A stretch of DNA of 27,939 bases from a virus: positions 1 through 27,939 of the IMG/VR virus record IMGVR_UViG_3300042988_000146; one strand, given 5' to 3'. This document shows, piece after piece, positions 6,590-14,184 of the stretch (position 1 is the stretch's first letter; each line of letters starts with the position of its first letter). The notes below the pieces were generated by a model. The model was not told the DNA's origin. It was given only the letters and a program-made list of their open reading frames with translations, and ran no database searches. The position numbers were made by a program, and so were the translations under genes.

Positions 6590-7143
6590 TGGCATTATTA
6601 GATCAGATATTAAATATGGTTACTCGCAAAGAGAAAACTGAAGAAGCACCAACAGAGAGCCGTTCAGTCCGTGAAGCAAAGATTAAAGATCGCGCCGGCA
6701 TGGTAATCTCCATATTCGCGTTATTACTAGCAGTCAATAGCTGGTACGGCGGTAAGTTAAGTTCAACTATCTTAAACAACACACTAGGCGCATCAAATAA
6801 ATGGGCGCACTACCAAGGTAAAGCAAGTCGTGGTGTTGATTACGAAATCGCATCAAAGATGACTGTGGACCCTAAATTGAAAGCTGAGTTTATTGCTGAA
6901 GCTCATCGTATGGAAGCTGATAAGCTCCAAATCGCAGTTGAAGCCCGCGCTATGGAAGCAGCTCGTGAAGAAGCAAAGAAGAGTAGTCCGTGGGTTGGTT
7001 ACGCATCAACAGCTTATCAACTAGCAATCGTAGTGCTATCAGCCAGTATCCTAGCAGTTAGTATGACAATGTTCTGGGCAAGTTTTGGTGTAGCTGGCAT
7101 TGGCATTCTCTTATCGCTTAACGGACTATTCCTATTCGTATGA
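6589..7143 (+). CDS. DUF4337-like membrane protein
   Basis: 184 residues from ATG 6589 (TAATG overlap with the holin). The same frame is open further upstream, but a start there would lie deep within the holin gene. Membrane segments are at about 37-55, 140-160 and 164-183. The stretch ASNKWAHYQGKASR followed by a charged helical region matches the N/D-x-W-x-x-Y-Q-x-K-S-x-R motif of DUF4337 proteins, whose function is unknown. Position between holin and spanins suggests a lysis or membrane role, such as an antiholin or pinholin; this is inference. Confidence 0.55.
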   Translation: MALLDQILNMVTRKEKTEEAPTESRSVREAKIKDRAGMVISIFALLLAVNSWYGGKLSSTILNNTLGASNKWAHYQGKASRGVDYEIASKMTVDPKLKAEFIAEAHRMEADKLQIAVEARAMEAAREEAKKSSPWVGYASTAYQLAIVVLSASILAVSMTMFWASFGVAGIGILLSLNGLFLFV

Positions 7144-7529
7144 AAACAGCCCTAGCAACCGTTATAGTAGGTATAGTAATCGGCTATATGTATGAGCACC
7201 GTAACTTTGTCGCGTACAAAGATGAAGTCGAAGCTATTGCTCAAAAACAAGCTGCGGTAGTGGCCGATATTAAAGTTAAAAGTGCAGCCTTAAATGAAAG
7301 AATCACCGATGAATACAAGACTAATCTCAACAGCATTCGTAGTGCTTATGCTCACAGCGTGTACAACAATGGTACCAGTTCAGTGCCCGCAATTCCCACT
7401 ACCACCGCAGGAACTGATGAAGGCACCACCGACGACCTCGTTGCTAGATGTGCTGAAACAACCCTCCAAACAATAACTCTACAACAGTGGTTACAAGAAC
7501 AAATAGGAATTCACAATGACAGAAAATAA
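7140..7529 (+). CDS. Rz: i-spanin (Rz-like)
   Basis: 129 residues. One N-terminal membrane anchor (about 2-17) is followed by a periplasmic helical region (about 20-75), then a low-complexity Thr/Gly/Pro region and LVARCAETTLQTITLQQWLQEQ, which resembles the conserved C-terminal end of Rz proteins. It sits in the inner membrane and pairs with the lipoprotein encoded inside it to fuse inner and outer membranes at lysis. It overlaps the upstream gene by ATGA and the next gene by 14 nt. Confidence 0.8.
   Translation: MKTALATVIVGIVIGYMYEHRNFVAYKDEVEAIAQKQAAVVADIKVKSAALNERITDEYKTNLNSIRSAYAHSVYNNGTSSVPAIPTTTAGTDEGTTDDLVARCAETTLQTITLQQWLQEQIGIHNDRK
7309..7476 (+). CDS. Rz1: o-spanin lipoprotein (Rz1-like), embedded in Rz
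   Basis: 55 residues from ATG 7309 (an alternative in-frame ATG is at 7294). A short basic start and hydrophobic segment lead to the lipobox LTAC, giving a lipidated Cys at residue 18. The mature 38 residues are Pro-rich (QCPQFPLPPQELMKAPP), as usual for Rz1. The gene lies entirely inside the Rz gene in a different frame, the classic lambda-type embedded arrangement. It implies an outer membrane and therefore a Gram-negative host. Confidence 0.85.
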   Translation: MNTRLISTAFVVLMLTACTTMVPVQCPQFPLPPQELMKAPPTTSLLDVLKQPSKQ

Positions 7530-7866
7530 AGACCCAAAGAATAGTTCAAGACCTGGGCGTAAAGGCGGCGCAAGAAAAGGCGCTGGTAGACCAAAAGGCT
7601 CAAAGACTAGAGTAACGACCGAATCAATCTTATCTAGAATTGAAGAAGTAACTGGTAAAGATTACGTCACTATTATCGCAGAACAACTCAATATTGCTAT
7701 TAATACTGGTGATGTTAGATTAGTTAAAGATTACCTAGATATGGTAGGTAAAAAGGTTATTGCTGATAAGAGCGAAACTGATATTACTAGTGGCGGTGAA
7801 AAACTACAAACAGCGTTTAACTTTGCTCCTGCTGTACTACCTGAATGGGAAGATAGTAACGAATGA
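7516..7866 (+). CDS. terS: Terminase small subunit candidate
   Basis: 116 residues; start supported by TAGGAA about 8 nt upstream. The basic N-terminus with GGARKGAGRPKGSKT (about 17-31) resembles an AT-hook and is common in small terminases and related phage DNA-binding proteins. A helical middle (about 34-80) follows, and an acidic C-terminus. Small subunits recognise the packaging site and recruit the large subunit. The next-but-one gene is TerL, with an HNH gene inserted between. The assignment rests on position and the N-terminal motif. Confidence 0.6.
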   Translation: MTENKDPKNSSRPGRKGGARKGAGRPKGSKTRVTTESILSRIEEVTGKDYVTIIAEQLNIAINTGDVRLVKDYLDMVGKKVIADKSETDITSGGEKLQTAFNFAPAVLPEWEDSNE

Positions 7867-8360
7867 TAGATTATAAGAAAAAATTTAGAGAACATAAGTC
7901 AAATGCCAAGAAAAGAAACATTCCTTTTCTATTCACGTTTGAAACATGGATGAAAGTGTGGGAAGAGTCTGGTAAACTTCACTTAAGAGGACATGGGAAA
8001 GACAAATATTGTATGGCTAGGCATAACGATGTGGGTCCATATTCGCCAGAAAACGTATCTATTCAGACAAATCTAAAAAATAACACAGACGGTGGAATTA
8101 GAAGAGATTATGATTTATGGTATAAAGAAGTACTCAAGTCAAGAAAGAATGAAGATTGGATTCGCTCGATATCAGGAGAGGGTAATGGTTTCTTCAAGGG
8201 AGCCGTAATCGGCACGAATAAAATTACTGGAGAAACCATCACATTGATTGGCAAGACAGCTATTGACAATGCTGGATTTTATCACCAACACGTTTATAAG
8301 TGTGTCAATGGTAAACTTAAATCACATGGAGGTTACACTTGGGTACGCCAACCAATCTGA
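7863..8360 (+). CDS. HNH-type homing endonuclease-like protein
   Basis: 165 residues. YCMARHNDVGPYSPENVSIQ (about 49-68) fits the H-N-H-like core of phage free-standing homing endonucleases (M-x-R-x-x-D-x-G-x-Y-x-x-x-N-V). The C-terminal part (about 113-162), with AGFYHQHVYKCVNGKLKSHGG, is the DNA-binding repeat type seen in NUMOD/IENR-containing nucleases. It starts within the terS stop codon (ATGA) and its 3' end overlaps the TerL start, with the TerL ribosome binding site inside its coding sequence. Such nucleases cleave alleles that lack them and so spread. Whether this one is active cannot be told. Confidence 0.7.
   Translation: MIDYKKKFREHKSNAKKRNIPFLFTFETWMKVWEESGKLHLRGHGKDKYCMARHNDVGPYSPENVSIQTNLKNNTDGGIRRDYDLWYKEVLKSRKNEDWIRSISGEGNGFFKGAVIGTNKITGETITLIGKTAIDNAGFYHQHVYKCVNGKLKSHGGYTWVRQPI
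8328..8341 (+). promoter_or_regulatory. Strong RBS and TTG start of TerL
   Basis: GGAGGT (8328-8333) stands 5 nt before TTG 8339. No in-frame ATG lies near the expected TerL N-terminus, and an ATG at 8367 is out of frame, so TTG is the best start. The site lies within the last codons of the HNH gene. Confidence 0.7.
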
Positions 8361-9775
8361 ATTTATATGGCAAACAGTATGAGATTCTACAAGATTGGCT
8401 AACTACCGATAAGAACTGTGTAGACATCATTCACGCTGGTGCTGGCAAGTCATTCTTAGCATCTATTGCGTTACCAATCTTTTGTAGTGATGTCCGATTT
8501 CACAAGAACCGTGATGTGGTATACCTAGCTCCTACCTTCTCAATGGCTAAGACGATTATGTGGAACCCACTCAAAGAATCGTGTAAGCAATATTTCAATC
8601 TGCCTGAATCAGCATTCAACGTATCTGAGCTAACAATCAAATTCCCTGATGGTAACTATCTCAGAATGAAGTCAGCGGAGCAGGGCCTTAACCTACGCGG
8701 TATGAACATTTCATTAGCAGTGTTAGATGAGGCATCCCTATTCTCAGCCGAAGCTATTCAAGAAATATCGAACAGATTGCGTCCCTTGCCGGGCCAACCT
8801 GATAGTGAAGGTCGTATGATTGTTATCTCTACACCACACGGCACTGGCCCACTGTATAAGCTGTTCAATGATGCTCAACTAGACCCATCTAAGTGGATTG
8901 TCAGACACTACAACTATCTCCAGATGAAGAGCGGTAACAAGAAGTTCATTGAGAAACAACGACGATTACTATCACCACTTAAATTCGCACAGGACTATCT
9001 TTGCGTTTGGGATACTGTAGAGGATCAATTCTTCTACGCTTGGAACAAACAATATATTGGTGAAGTTAAAGACCGTGGTGGTGATCTATATGTAGGTATG
9101 GACTTCAACAAACGTGTTATGAACGCTGTCGTCGCCCAAGTAAAGAATGCTGGTAAGCCTGATGGAACTATTGAAGTTATTAAAGCATACTCAATCAAGA
9201 ACTGCGGCACAGAACAGATGGCTCAAGCTATCAGAGCAGACTTTAACAAACGAAATATCTTAGCCGTAATCGATATGAGTGGTAGCCAAGTCAATAGAGA
9301 CACTACGTCGGCATTCGGCGTTACTGATAGAACCCTATTAGAGAAGTATGGTTTCACTATTGTTAATACTAAGAAGGGTAACCCGCTTATTAGTGACACT
9401 GACAACAGCAGTAACGCATTCATTGCTCGTGGTGGTCTAACTGTGCCTGAAACAGAAACACCATTACTAGAAGCATTAGCAAGCTATCACTATGAAGATG
9501 CCGCTCGTAAGAAGCTGGTAAAGTCAATGGAATCAGATTACGCACACATCGACGGTTTAGGCGATGCTGCCAGATATTTGATTCATCACCTATTCCCAAT
9601 CACACACTCCAAAGGTAATCACATCGGTCACGTTGTTGCTGACCCTGGTAAGAGTGGGCGACCTGGTGACCAATACCGTAAAGAATCACCACTATACCCA
9701 GGTGGTCCATCGTGGGAAGAGATTATCGCTGGTAATACTGGCGGTGGCAAGATCAACGCAGTATCTTGGTATTGA
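8339..9775 (+). CDS. terL: Terminase large subunit
   Basis: 478 residues from TTG 8339. ATPase: a deviant Walker A HAGAGKS (32-38, K37), Walker B LAVLDEAS (126-133, D130/E131) and coupling motif STP (164-166). Nuclease (RNase H-like): D255 in YVGMDFNK, D312 in AVIDMSG, and D405/D409 in DGLGDAARY. The enzyme cuts concatemeric DNA and pumps it through the portal into the prohead. All catalytic positions appear intact. The N-terminus is short before the ATPase strand and begins inside the HNH gene, so the insertion may have reshaped the start. Confidence 0.92.
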   Translation: MGTPTNLNLYGKQYEILQDWLTTDKNCVDIIHAGAGKSFLASIALPIFCSDVRFHKNRDVVYLAPTFSMAKTIMWNPLKESCKQYFNLPESAFNVSELTIKFPDGNYLRMKSAEQGLNLRGMNISLAVLDEASLFSAEAIQEISNRLRPLPGQPDSEGRMIVISTPHGTGPLYKLFNDAQLDPSKWIVRHYNYLQMKSGNKKFIEKQRRLLSPLKFAQDYLCVWDTVEDQFFYAWNKQYIGEVKDRGGDLYVGMDFNKRVMNAVVAQVKNAGKPDGTIEVIKAYSIKNCGTEQMAQAIRADFNKRNILAVIDMSGSQVNRDTTSAFGVTDRTLLEKYGFTIVNTKKGNPLISDTDNSSNAFIARGGLTVPETETPLLEALASYHYEDAARKKLVKSMESDYAHIDGLGDAARYLIHHLFPITHSKGNHIGHVVADPGKSGRPGDQYRKESPLYPGGPSWEEIIAGNTGGGKINAVSWY

Positions 9776-9779
9776 AAAC

Positions 9780-9800
9780 GATAAATATTTAACAAAGGAA
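9780..9800 (+). promoter_or_regulatory. GATAAATA octamer and RBS before portal gene
   Basis: GATAAATA (9780-9787) is followed by AAAGGA (9794-9799), placed 6 nt before the portal ATG. The octamer recurs in other intergenic gaps of the window. Confidence 0.4.
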
Positions 9801-9805
9801 TACCG

Positions 9806-11395
9806 ATGAAGGTTCAGACCCTATTACACAAAAATGGCTTATATAAAGCTACCGAAATGACTATGAATGGTTATCAGCTCGCTTATCTAGCTAATGATTC
9901 GTTCAAGCGCCAATCACGTCTCAAGCGTCCATCCGAAGATGAAAACATCTATAACGATATCGTTAAGCATACAACTGCTATGCCAGTATGCCGCTATGTG
10001 GTAGATACTGTTAATGACGTAGTATTTGAACCTGGTATCAAGCGCCAACTACAATTTGCTAACCCCATTGATGGTAGAGTAATGAACCCAGAGTCACAAG
10101 ACTGGAGTGAGTTATTCCAGTTAGATGCCGACTTAACTAATACTTCACTAAGCGGAGTAATGGAGAATCTAAGTGATCTGACATCAATCTTTGGTCACGC
10201 TTGGTGCTTTGTTGATATGCCAGAAGCACAACCTGGTTATGAAACAATGATTAGACCGTATGTAGTGCCAGTATCACCACTTAATGTATGGGATTACGAG
10301 CTCAAGAACGTTCGTGGTGTAATGATGCCTGAATACATCAAAGTGTTAGAGCGTGAAACACCTGATTGCTATTACTTCAAGTGCTACTTCTTAGGCACAA
10401 AATCAACACCATCTTACTGGGAATGTTACGAAGTAGAAAAGGATGAGAACCACGAGAATGATGTTATGCCACACGCTACTGGTACATTCCCACTCGGTAT
10501 GAGCATCCCAGCATTCTTAGCATTCACTAAGCGTGACCCGCGTAGATTCGACTTAGGCATCTCTGATATTGATATCGCTACCGATGTTCAGCGTGAAGTG
10601 TACAAACTTGAAACCGAAGCGTATGCGTCAATTCAATTCGCACGTAGTATCTTGCGTGTGGACCCGTCTATTGAGAAAGTACCTGCGTTCGCTGGCGGTG
10701 TTATTCAAGGTCCAGAAGGCTCAGTAGAAAGTATTTCTATTGACCAGCAAGATGTAATCACCATCATTGAAAAGCAGCAAGACCTGCTTAATCAATTCCA
10801 AGCACTATCTGGATTCGGTGGCTTATCTACATCTAGTAAGCAAGTTCAAAGTGGTGTTGCTATCATTCAAGAGCGCAAACAACTACACCGTATGGCAAAA
10901 GCTAAGTCTCGACTAATGGAGATTGCCGAAGAACAAATCTGGACATTCGCTAGTAGGTTTATGGGTGTTCGATGGGCTGGTGAGATTATCTATGGCACAG
11001 ATTACGAGCAAGGTGATACTGGTTATAGAATCGCTCTAATGGAGAAAGCAAAAGCATTAGCAGGCGATAACCCTATCATTCAAGGTATGATTGTCAAACA
11101 ATTAGTAGAGTTACTAGCACCACCAACAGAAGTTGGAGACTATGTAGAAGCAGCTATCACAAGTAGCAACCCAGAAACTACTAAGTTCATTGAAGAAGAA
11201 GCTGGTGAAATCTATACACGTGACATTGGTGATCAAGTGCCAGAAGATGAACCGGGTGAAATTGGCGGTGATAGCAAACGAGATATGGAAGAAGATGCTA
11301 CTGAGAACAGTGGTCTAATCAACTATACAGGTCAGAGTTATACAACTGAAGGCGCTATTGCCGTGGGTTTAGGTTATCTATCTACAGGACGATAA
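9806..11395 (+). CDS. Portal protein
   Basis: 529 residues. It follows TerL and has the usual portal length. An N-terminal region with VCRYVVDTVNDVVFEPG, a beta-rich middle with IRPYVVPVSPLNVWDYE (about 150-166) and a long helical segment around 335-390 (QDLLNQFQALSGFGG, then RKQLHRMAKAKSRLMEIAEEQ) are the layout of portal clip, wing and stem. Twelve copies would form the ring at one vertex that passes DNA and holds the connector. The acidic C-terminal tail (about 455-510) is probably flexible. Identification rests on position, size and layout. Confidence 0.8.
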   Translation: MKVQTLLHKNGLYKATEMTMNGYQLAYLANDSFKRQSRLKRPSEDENIYNDIVKHTTAMPVCRYVVDTVNDVVFEPGIKRQLQFANPIDGRVMNPESQDWSELFQLDADLTNTSLSGVMENLSDLTSIFGHAWCFVDMPEAQPGYETMIRPYVVPVSPLNVWDYELKNVRGVMMPEYIKVLERETPDCYYFKCYFLGTKSTPSYWECYEVEKDENHENDVMPHATGTFPLGMSIPAFLAFTKRDPRRFDLGISDIDIATDVQREVYKLETEAYASIQFARSILRVDPSIEKVPAFAGGVIQGPEGSVESISIDQQDVITIIEKQQDLLNQFQALSGFGGLSTSSKQVQSGVAIIQERKQLHRMAKAKSRLMEIAEEQIWTFASRFMGVRWAGEIIYGTDYEQGDTGYRIALMEKAKALAGDNPIIQGMIVKQLVELLAPPTEVGDYVEAAITSSNPETTKFIEEEAGEIYTRDIGDQVPEDEPGEIGGDSKRDMEEDATENSGLINYTGQSYTTEGAIAVGLGYLSTGR

Positions 11396-12013
11396 ATGAA
11401 AGTTACAATTGAAATACTCCAGAAGCTTTGCCCTAAGACGAAGAAGACAGTTCTACAAGAATACGTGGAACCGTTGAATCAAGTAGCCGAATACTACGAA
11501 CTCAATACACCAGAACGCTTAGCTGGCTTCCTAGCGCAAGTAGCGCACGAAAGTGGTGGTTTTACAGCAACTAAGGAAAACTTAAACTATTCTGCTAAGG
11601 GTTTAGCAACCACGTTTAAGAAATACTTCCCAACAGAAGAAGCTGCTAAGCCATATGAGCGCCAACCTATTAAGATTGCTAATCGAGTATATGGTGGTCG
11701 TATGGGTAATGGTGATGAGGCAAGTGGTGATGGTAGCAAATACTGCGGCAGGGGCCTGATTCAGCTAACTGGTAAGAACAACTATACTAGATTCGCTGCT
11801 GACTTAGGCATATCAGTTGATGAATGTGTGTCATATATGGAATCACCAGCGGGCGCAGTTAGCTCAGCGGCGTGGTTCTGGGATCAGAATAACCTTAATG
11901 ACTGCTGTGATGCTAATGACTTCGTTAAGCTGACTAAAAAAATTAATGGCGGTACGATTGGCATTGAAGATCGCCTCCATCACTATCACCTAGCACTAGA
12001 TTTATTGAAGTAA
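11396..12013 (+). CDS. Endolysin, GH19 (chitinase-like) glycosidase
   Basis: 205 residues. AQVAHESGGF (47-56) with catalytic E52, ENLNYS with second acid E61, and YCGRGLIQLTGKNNY (about 117-131) are hallmarks of glycoside hydrolase family 19 lysozyme-like endolysins. It should cleave the glycan strands of peptidoglycan once the holin opens the inner membrane. No signal peptide is seen, consistent with holin-dependent release. The ATG directly follows the portal stop. Its place between portal and scaffold, away from the holin-spanin cassette, is unusual; a virion-associated role is a less likely alternative. Confidence 0.88.
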   Translation: MKVTIEILQKLCPKTKKTVLQEYVEPLNQVAEYYELNTPERLAGFLAQVAHESGGFTATKENLNYSAKGLATTFKKYFPTEEAAKPYERQPIKIANRVYGGRMGNGDEASGDGSKYCGRGLIQLTGKNNYTRFAADLGISVDECVSYMESPAGAVSSAAWFWDQNNLNDCCDANDFVKLTKKINGGTIGIEDRLHHYHLALDLLK

Positions 12014-12023
12014 TAGCAATACT

Positions 12024-12092
12024 AATAAATATATATTGAGAGTTTGTAGATATCAGTAGATTGGCTATTGATACTACCTATTCTCTAAACTC
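12024..12092 (+). promoter_or_regulatory. AATAAATA octamer and structured leader of scaffold gene
   Basis: AATAAATA (12024-12031) is followed by an imperfect long hairpin: GAGTTT/AAACTC (12040-12045/12087-12092) enclosing GTAG/CTAC, TATCA/TGATA and TAG/CTA (12046-12059/12065-12077) with loop ATTGG. It fills most of the 107-bp gap before the scaffold gene and lacks a T tract, so it is more likely an mRNA leader structure than a terminator. Confidence 0.4.
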
Positions 12093-12120
12093 GTTAGCAA
12101 CGTAAAGCTAGAAAAGTAAA

Positions 12121-12921
12121 ATGTCAGATTATATCGACAACGGCGAAGGCCAAGTAGACAGTGGTGCTACTCAACAAACCACACAAGGTCAGCAAAATGA
12201 CCAACAAGCAGTCAACCCAGCTGCTATTCGTAAGTCAACACAGCAATCAATGCTTAAAGCAGCTTCAAACGCAGCTGGTATGGAATTCCAAAGTATGGAA
12301 GACCTTATCTCAACCGTAGCAAGATTGTCACAAGCTCAGAGCGCTCAACCAGCACAACAAGCCCAACCTCAAGGCGAAACTGCTGCTGAGAAACAAAAGC
12401 GCATCACTGCTACAGACTTACAAGATCAACTACAAGCTATGCAGGCTAAGTTTGAGCAAACACAACAACTAGCGCGTGAGCGTGAATTAGATATCTCTAT
12501 TCGCAATGCTATGGGCGATAAGTTCGATGCGGCTTTCTCTGATTATACAATGAATGAAATCAAGAAATCACTTAAAGAACAAGACGGTGAATGGTTAGTT
12601 GTTAACAACAAGAATCAACAACGCTACACTGAGAGTGGCACACCAATGACAGTTCAGAACTTAATTGATGAACTAGGTCGTGCTAATCCTAAGCTACTCC
12701 GAGCTGCTCCACAACCTCAAGGCGGCAGCGGATTGCGTCCACAAGGCAATATGTTCGATGGTGTCCCAGGTGATGGCGAATTCGTGCCAGATTATACTAG
12801 AGATCCAGCAGCATTCGAGCAATGGGCAAGTCGCAAAGGCTTATCAAAGAACAATGGCTTGAAGGGTGTAGGAGTAGCTGTTCAAAACAGTTCGCCTGGT
12901 CGTTTATTTGGCACAAACTAA
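12121..12921 (+). CDS. Scaffold (capsid assembly) protein candidate
   Basis: 266 residues. The N-terminal 125 residues are rich in Gln, Ala and Ser, followed by a probable coiled coil at about 90-130 (QDQLQAMQAKFEQTQQLARE) and a Gly/Pro-rich C-terminus. Position between portal and major capsid, acidic and helical composition and length fit a phage scaffold, which guides shell assembly and then leaves. No protease motif is seen. The match is by position and composition, not by a conserved motif. Confidence 0.65.
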   Translation: MSDYIDNGEGQVDSGATQQTTQGQQNDQQAVNPAAIRKSTQQSMLKAASNAAGMEFQSMEDLISTVARLSQAQSAQPAQQAQPQGETAAEKQKRITATDLQDQLQAMQAKFEQTQQLARERELDISIRNAMGDKFDAAFSDYTMNEIKKSLKEQDGEWLVVNNKNQQRYTESGTPMTVQNLIDELGRANPKLLRAAPQPQGGSGLRPQGNMFDGVPGDGEFVPDYTRDPAAFEQWASRKGLSKNNGLKGVGVAVQNSSPGRLFGTN

Positions 12922-12936
12922 ATAGTCCATTGATTG

Positions 12937-12960
12937 TAGAAGATTATTCGTAGTCTTCTA
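12937..12960 (+). promoter_or_regulatory. 10-bp hairpin with TTCG loop upstream of capsid gene
   Basis: TAGAAGATTA (12937-12946) pairs with TAGTCTTCTA (12951-12960), with one G-U pair and a TTCG tetraloop. There is no T tract after it. A hairpin of the same size and inner sequence follows the capsid gene. Confidence 0.6.
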
Positions 12961-12961
12961 T

Positions 12962-12969
12962 GATAAATA
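12962..12969 (+). promoter_or_regulatory. GATAAATA octamer in capsid leader
   Basis: Same octamer as at 3775, 9780 and 24195, here 155 nt before the capsid ATG. Possibly a phage-specific promoter element; function inferred only from recurrence. Confidence 0.35.
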
Positions 12970-13077
12970 GATTACAGATAGTTCAATCTATTACTTCGGT
13001 AGTTCCGTTACAGCTAAACATTCAGTGACACTGTAAAGTCAAAACAACTTATTTTTGCTCAATTTATTGAGTTCTTT

Positions 13078-13111
13078 TGAGATGACTTTATGTTCGTCTC
13101 AGCCATTTTTT
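13078..13111 (+). terminator. Terminator-like hairpin in the capsid leader
   Basis: TGAGATGA/TCGTCTCA (13078-13085/13094-13101, one G-U pair) with an 8-nt loop is followed by GCCA and six T (13106-13111), immediately before the AAGGA ribosome binding site. It has the form of an intrinsic terminator or a stabilising 5' structure. A further palindrome CTCAATTTATTGAG lies just upstream (13059-13072). Confidence 0.5.
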
Positions 13112-13124
13112 AAGGAAATTTATC

Positions 13125-14114
13125 ATGGCTTATGTATTATCCGGGTCCAACGGCGAAAGTAACGGCTTTGAGCGCGCTATCGCTGGCTTCGCACTTCGCG
13201 CAGTTCACGCATCTACAGGTTTAGTTGACGCTACTCGCGTTGCTACCATCTCTCAGGGTCAGACTTATGTCATCCCTAAGTTTTCTCCACTTTCATATGC
13301 CGATTATGACCCAAGTGCTACCACTGGTTCAGTTCAAGGCGATGCGGATGAGCAAACTCCAGCAATCGAGCAAAGCACCATCACTGCTACACCAGCAGTT
13401 GCTGCTACAGCATTCGATTCATTCTTGGCTCAAACTACAGCTTTCGATCTAGCTTCTAGTATCGGTGCTGAACTCGGTGAGTCTTTCTCTGAGAAAGTTG
13501 ACCAACGTGTTGCTGCTGCCTTCTTGGGCTTCAAAGCAACTCCAGGTAACACAAACTATGCTACATCAGCAGACGGTTATGCTCGTCCATCAGCACTAGG
13601 TGCTATCGAACTCCGCGCAAGTGGCGCTACTGGTGGCACTGCTACTACTGGTTTCACTGCTACTACTGTTAGTGAAGCAATTCGTAACATCCGTTCAGTA
13701 TGGCAAAACGCCGGTCTAAGTGGCACTCCAGTTGTTGTTCTAGACACTCAAGTATCTCAGCAACGTCTATTAGGCGAATTGACTGGTGGTGCTGTTAACA
13801 ACAACATCAGTAATTTGGGTAACGAATTGCTACAAAACGGTAACATCCAGAACTTGTATGGCTGCCGCGTAATGTTCACTCGTTTCTTGCCTACAGCTAG
13901 CCGTGCTATCGCTGGTGGTTCTGCTGAGACAGTTCGCGTTGGCGCTGCTTTCGGTGACAACAGTGTTTACACAGTTATCAAATCCGGTCTAGAGATCAAG
14001 ATGGGTGAGAAGCCTGGTGGTCTACAAACTTGGGTAACAGGTCTAGGCTTCTTCGGTAGTGGCGTAGCTGACGGTCGTCGCGGTATGGCGGTTAATATCG
14101 AAATCACAGCCTAA
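13125..14114 (+). CDS. Major capsid protein
   Basis: 329 residues; start set by AAGGA (13112-13116). Placed after the scaffold and before connector genes. The N-terminal segment is followed by TISQGQTYVIPKFS and a long helix with ELGESFSEKVDQRVAAAFLGF (about 115-140), which resembles the spine helix of HK97-fold shell proteins. The C-terminal part with GLEIKMGEKPGGLQTWV and VADGRRGMAVNIE resembles the final strands of such capsids. Hundreds of copies would form the icosahedral shell. Codon use is more C- and G-tolerant and regular than in neighbours, as expected for a highly expressed gene, and it has its own long leader. Confidence 0.82.
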   Translation: MAYVLSGSNGESNGFERAIAGFALRAVHASTGLVDATRVATISQGQTYVIPKFSPLSYADYDPSATTGSVQGDADEQTPAIEQSTITATPAVAATAFDSFLAQTTAFDLASSIGAELGESFSEKVDQRVAAAFLGFKATPGNTNYATSADGYARPSALGAIELRASGATGGTATTGFTATTVSEAIRNIRSVWQNAGLSGTPVVVLDTQVSQQRLLGELTGGAVNNNISNLGNELLQNGNIQNLYGCRVMFTRFLPTASRAIAGGSAETVRVGAAFGDNSVYTVIKSGLEIKMGEKPGGLQTWVTGLGFFGSGVADGRRGMAVNIEITA

Positions 14115-14124
14115 GAATCGATAA

Positions 14125-14148
14125 GAGGAGAGTAGCAATATTCTCCTC
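14125..14148 (+). promoter_or_regulatory. 10-bp hairpin with GCAA loop after capsid gene
   Basis: GAGGAGAGTA (14125-14134) pairs with TATTCTCCTC (14139-14148) with one G-U pair at the eighth position and a GCAA (GNRA) tetraloop. No T run follows, so it is better read as an mRNA 3' stabiliser or processing site than as a full terminator. Confidence 0.6.
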
Positions 14149-14184
14149 GTCGTATGACCTATATTCAAGAAAGAAAGAAAATAA

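Noticed and set aside
12680-12862. Small ORF inside the scaffold gene
   Set aside because: Wrong frame of a clear gene, no ribosome site and no recognisable feature.
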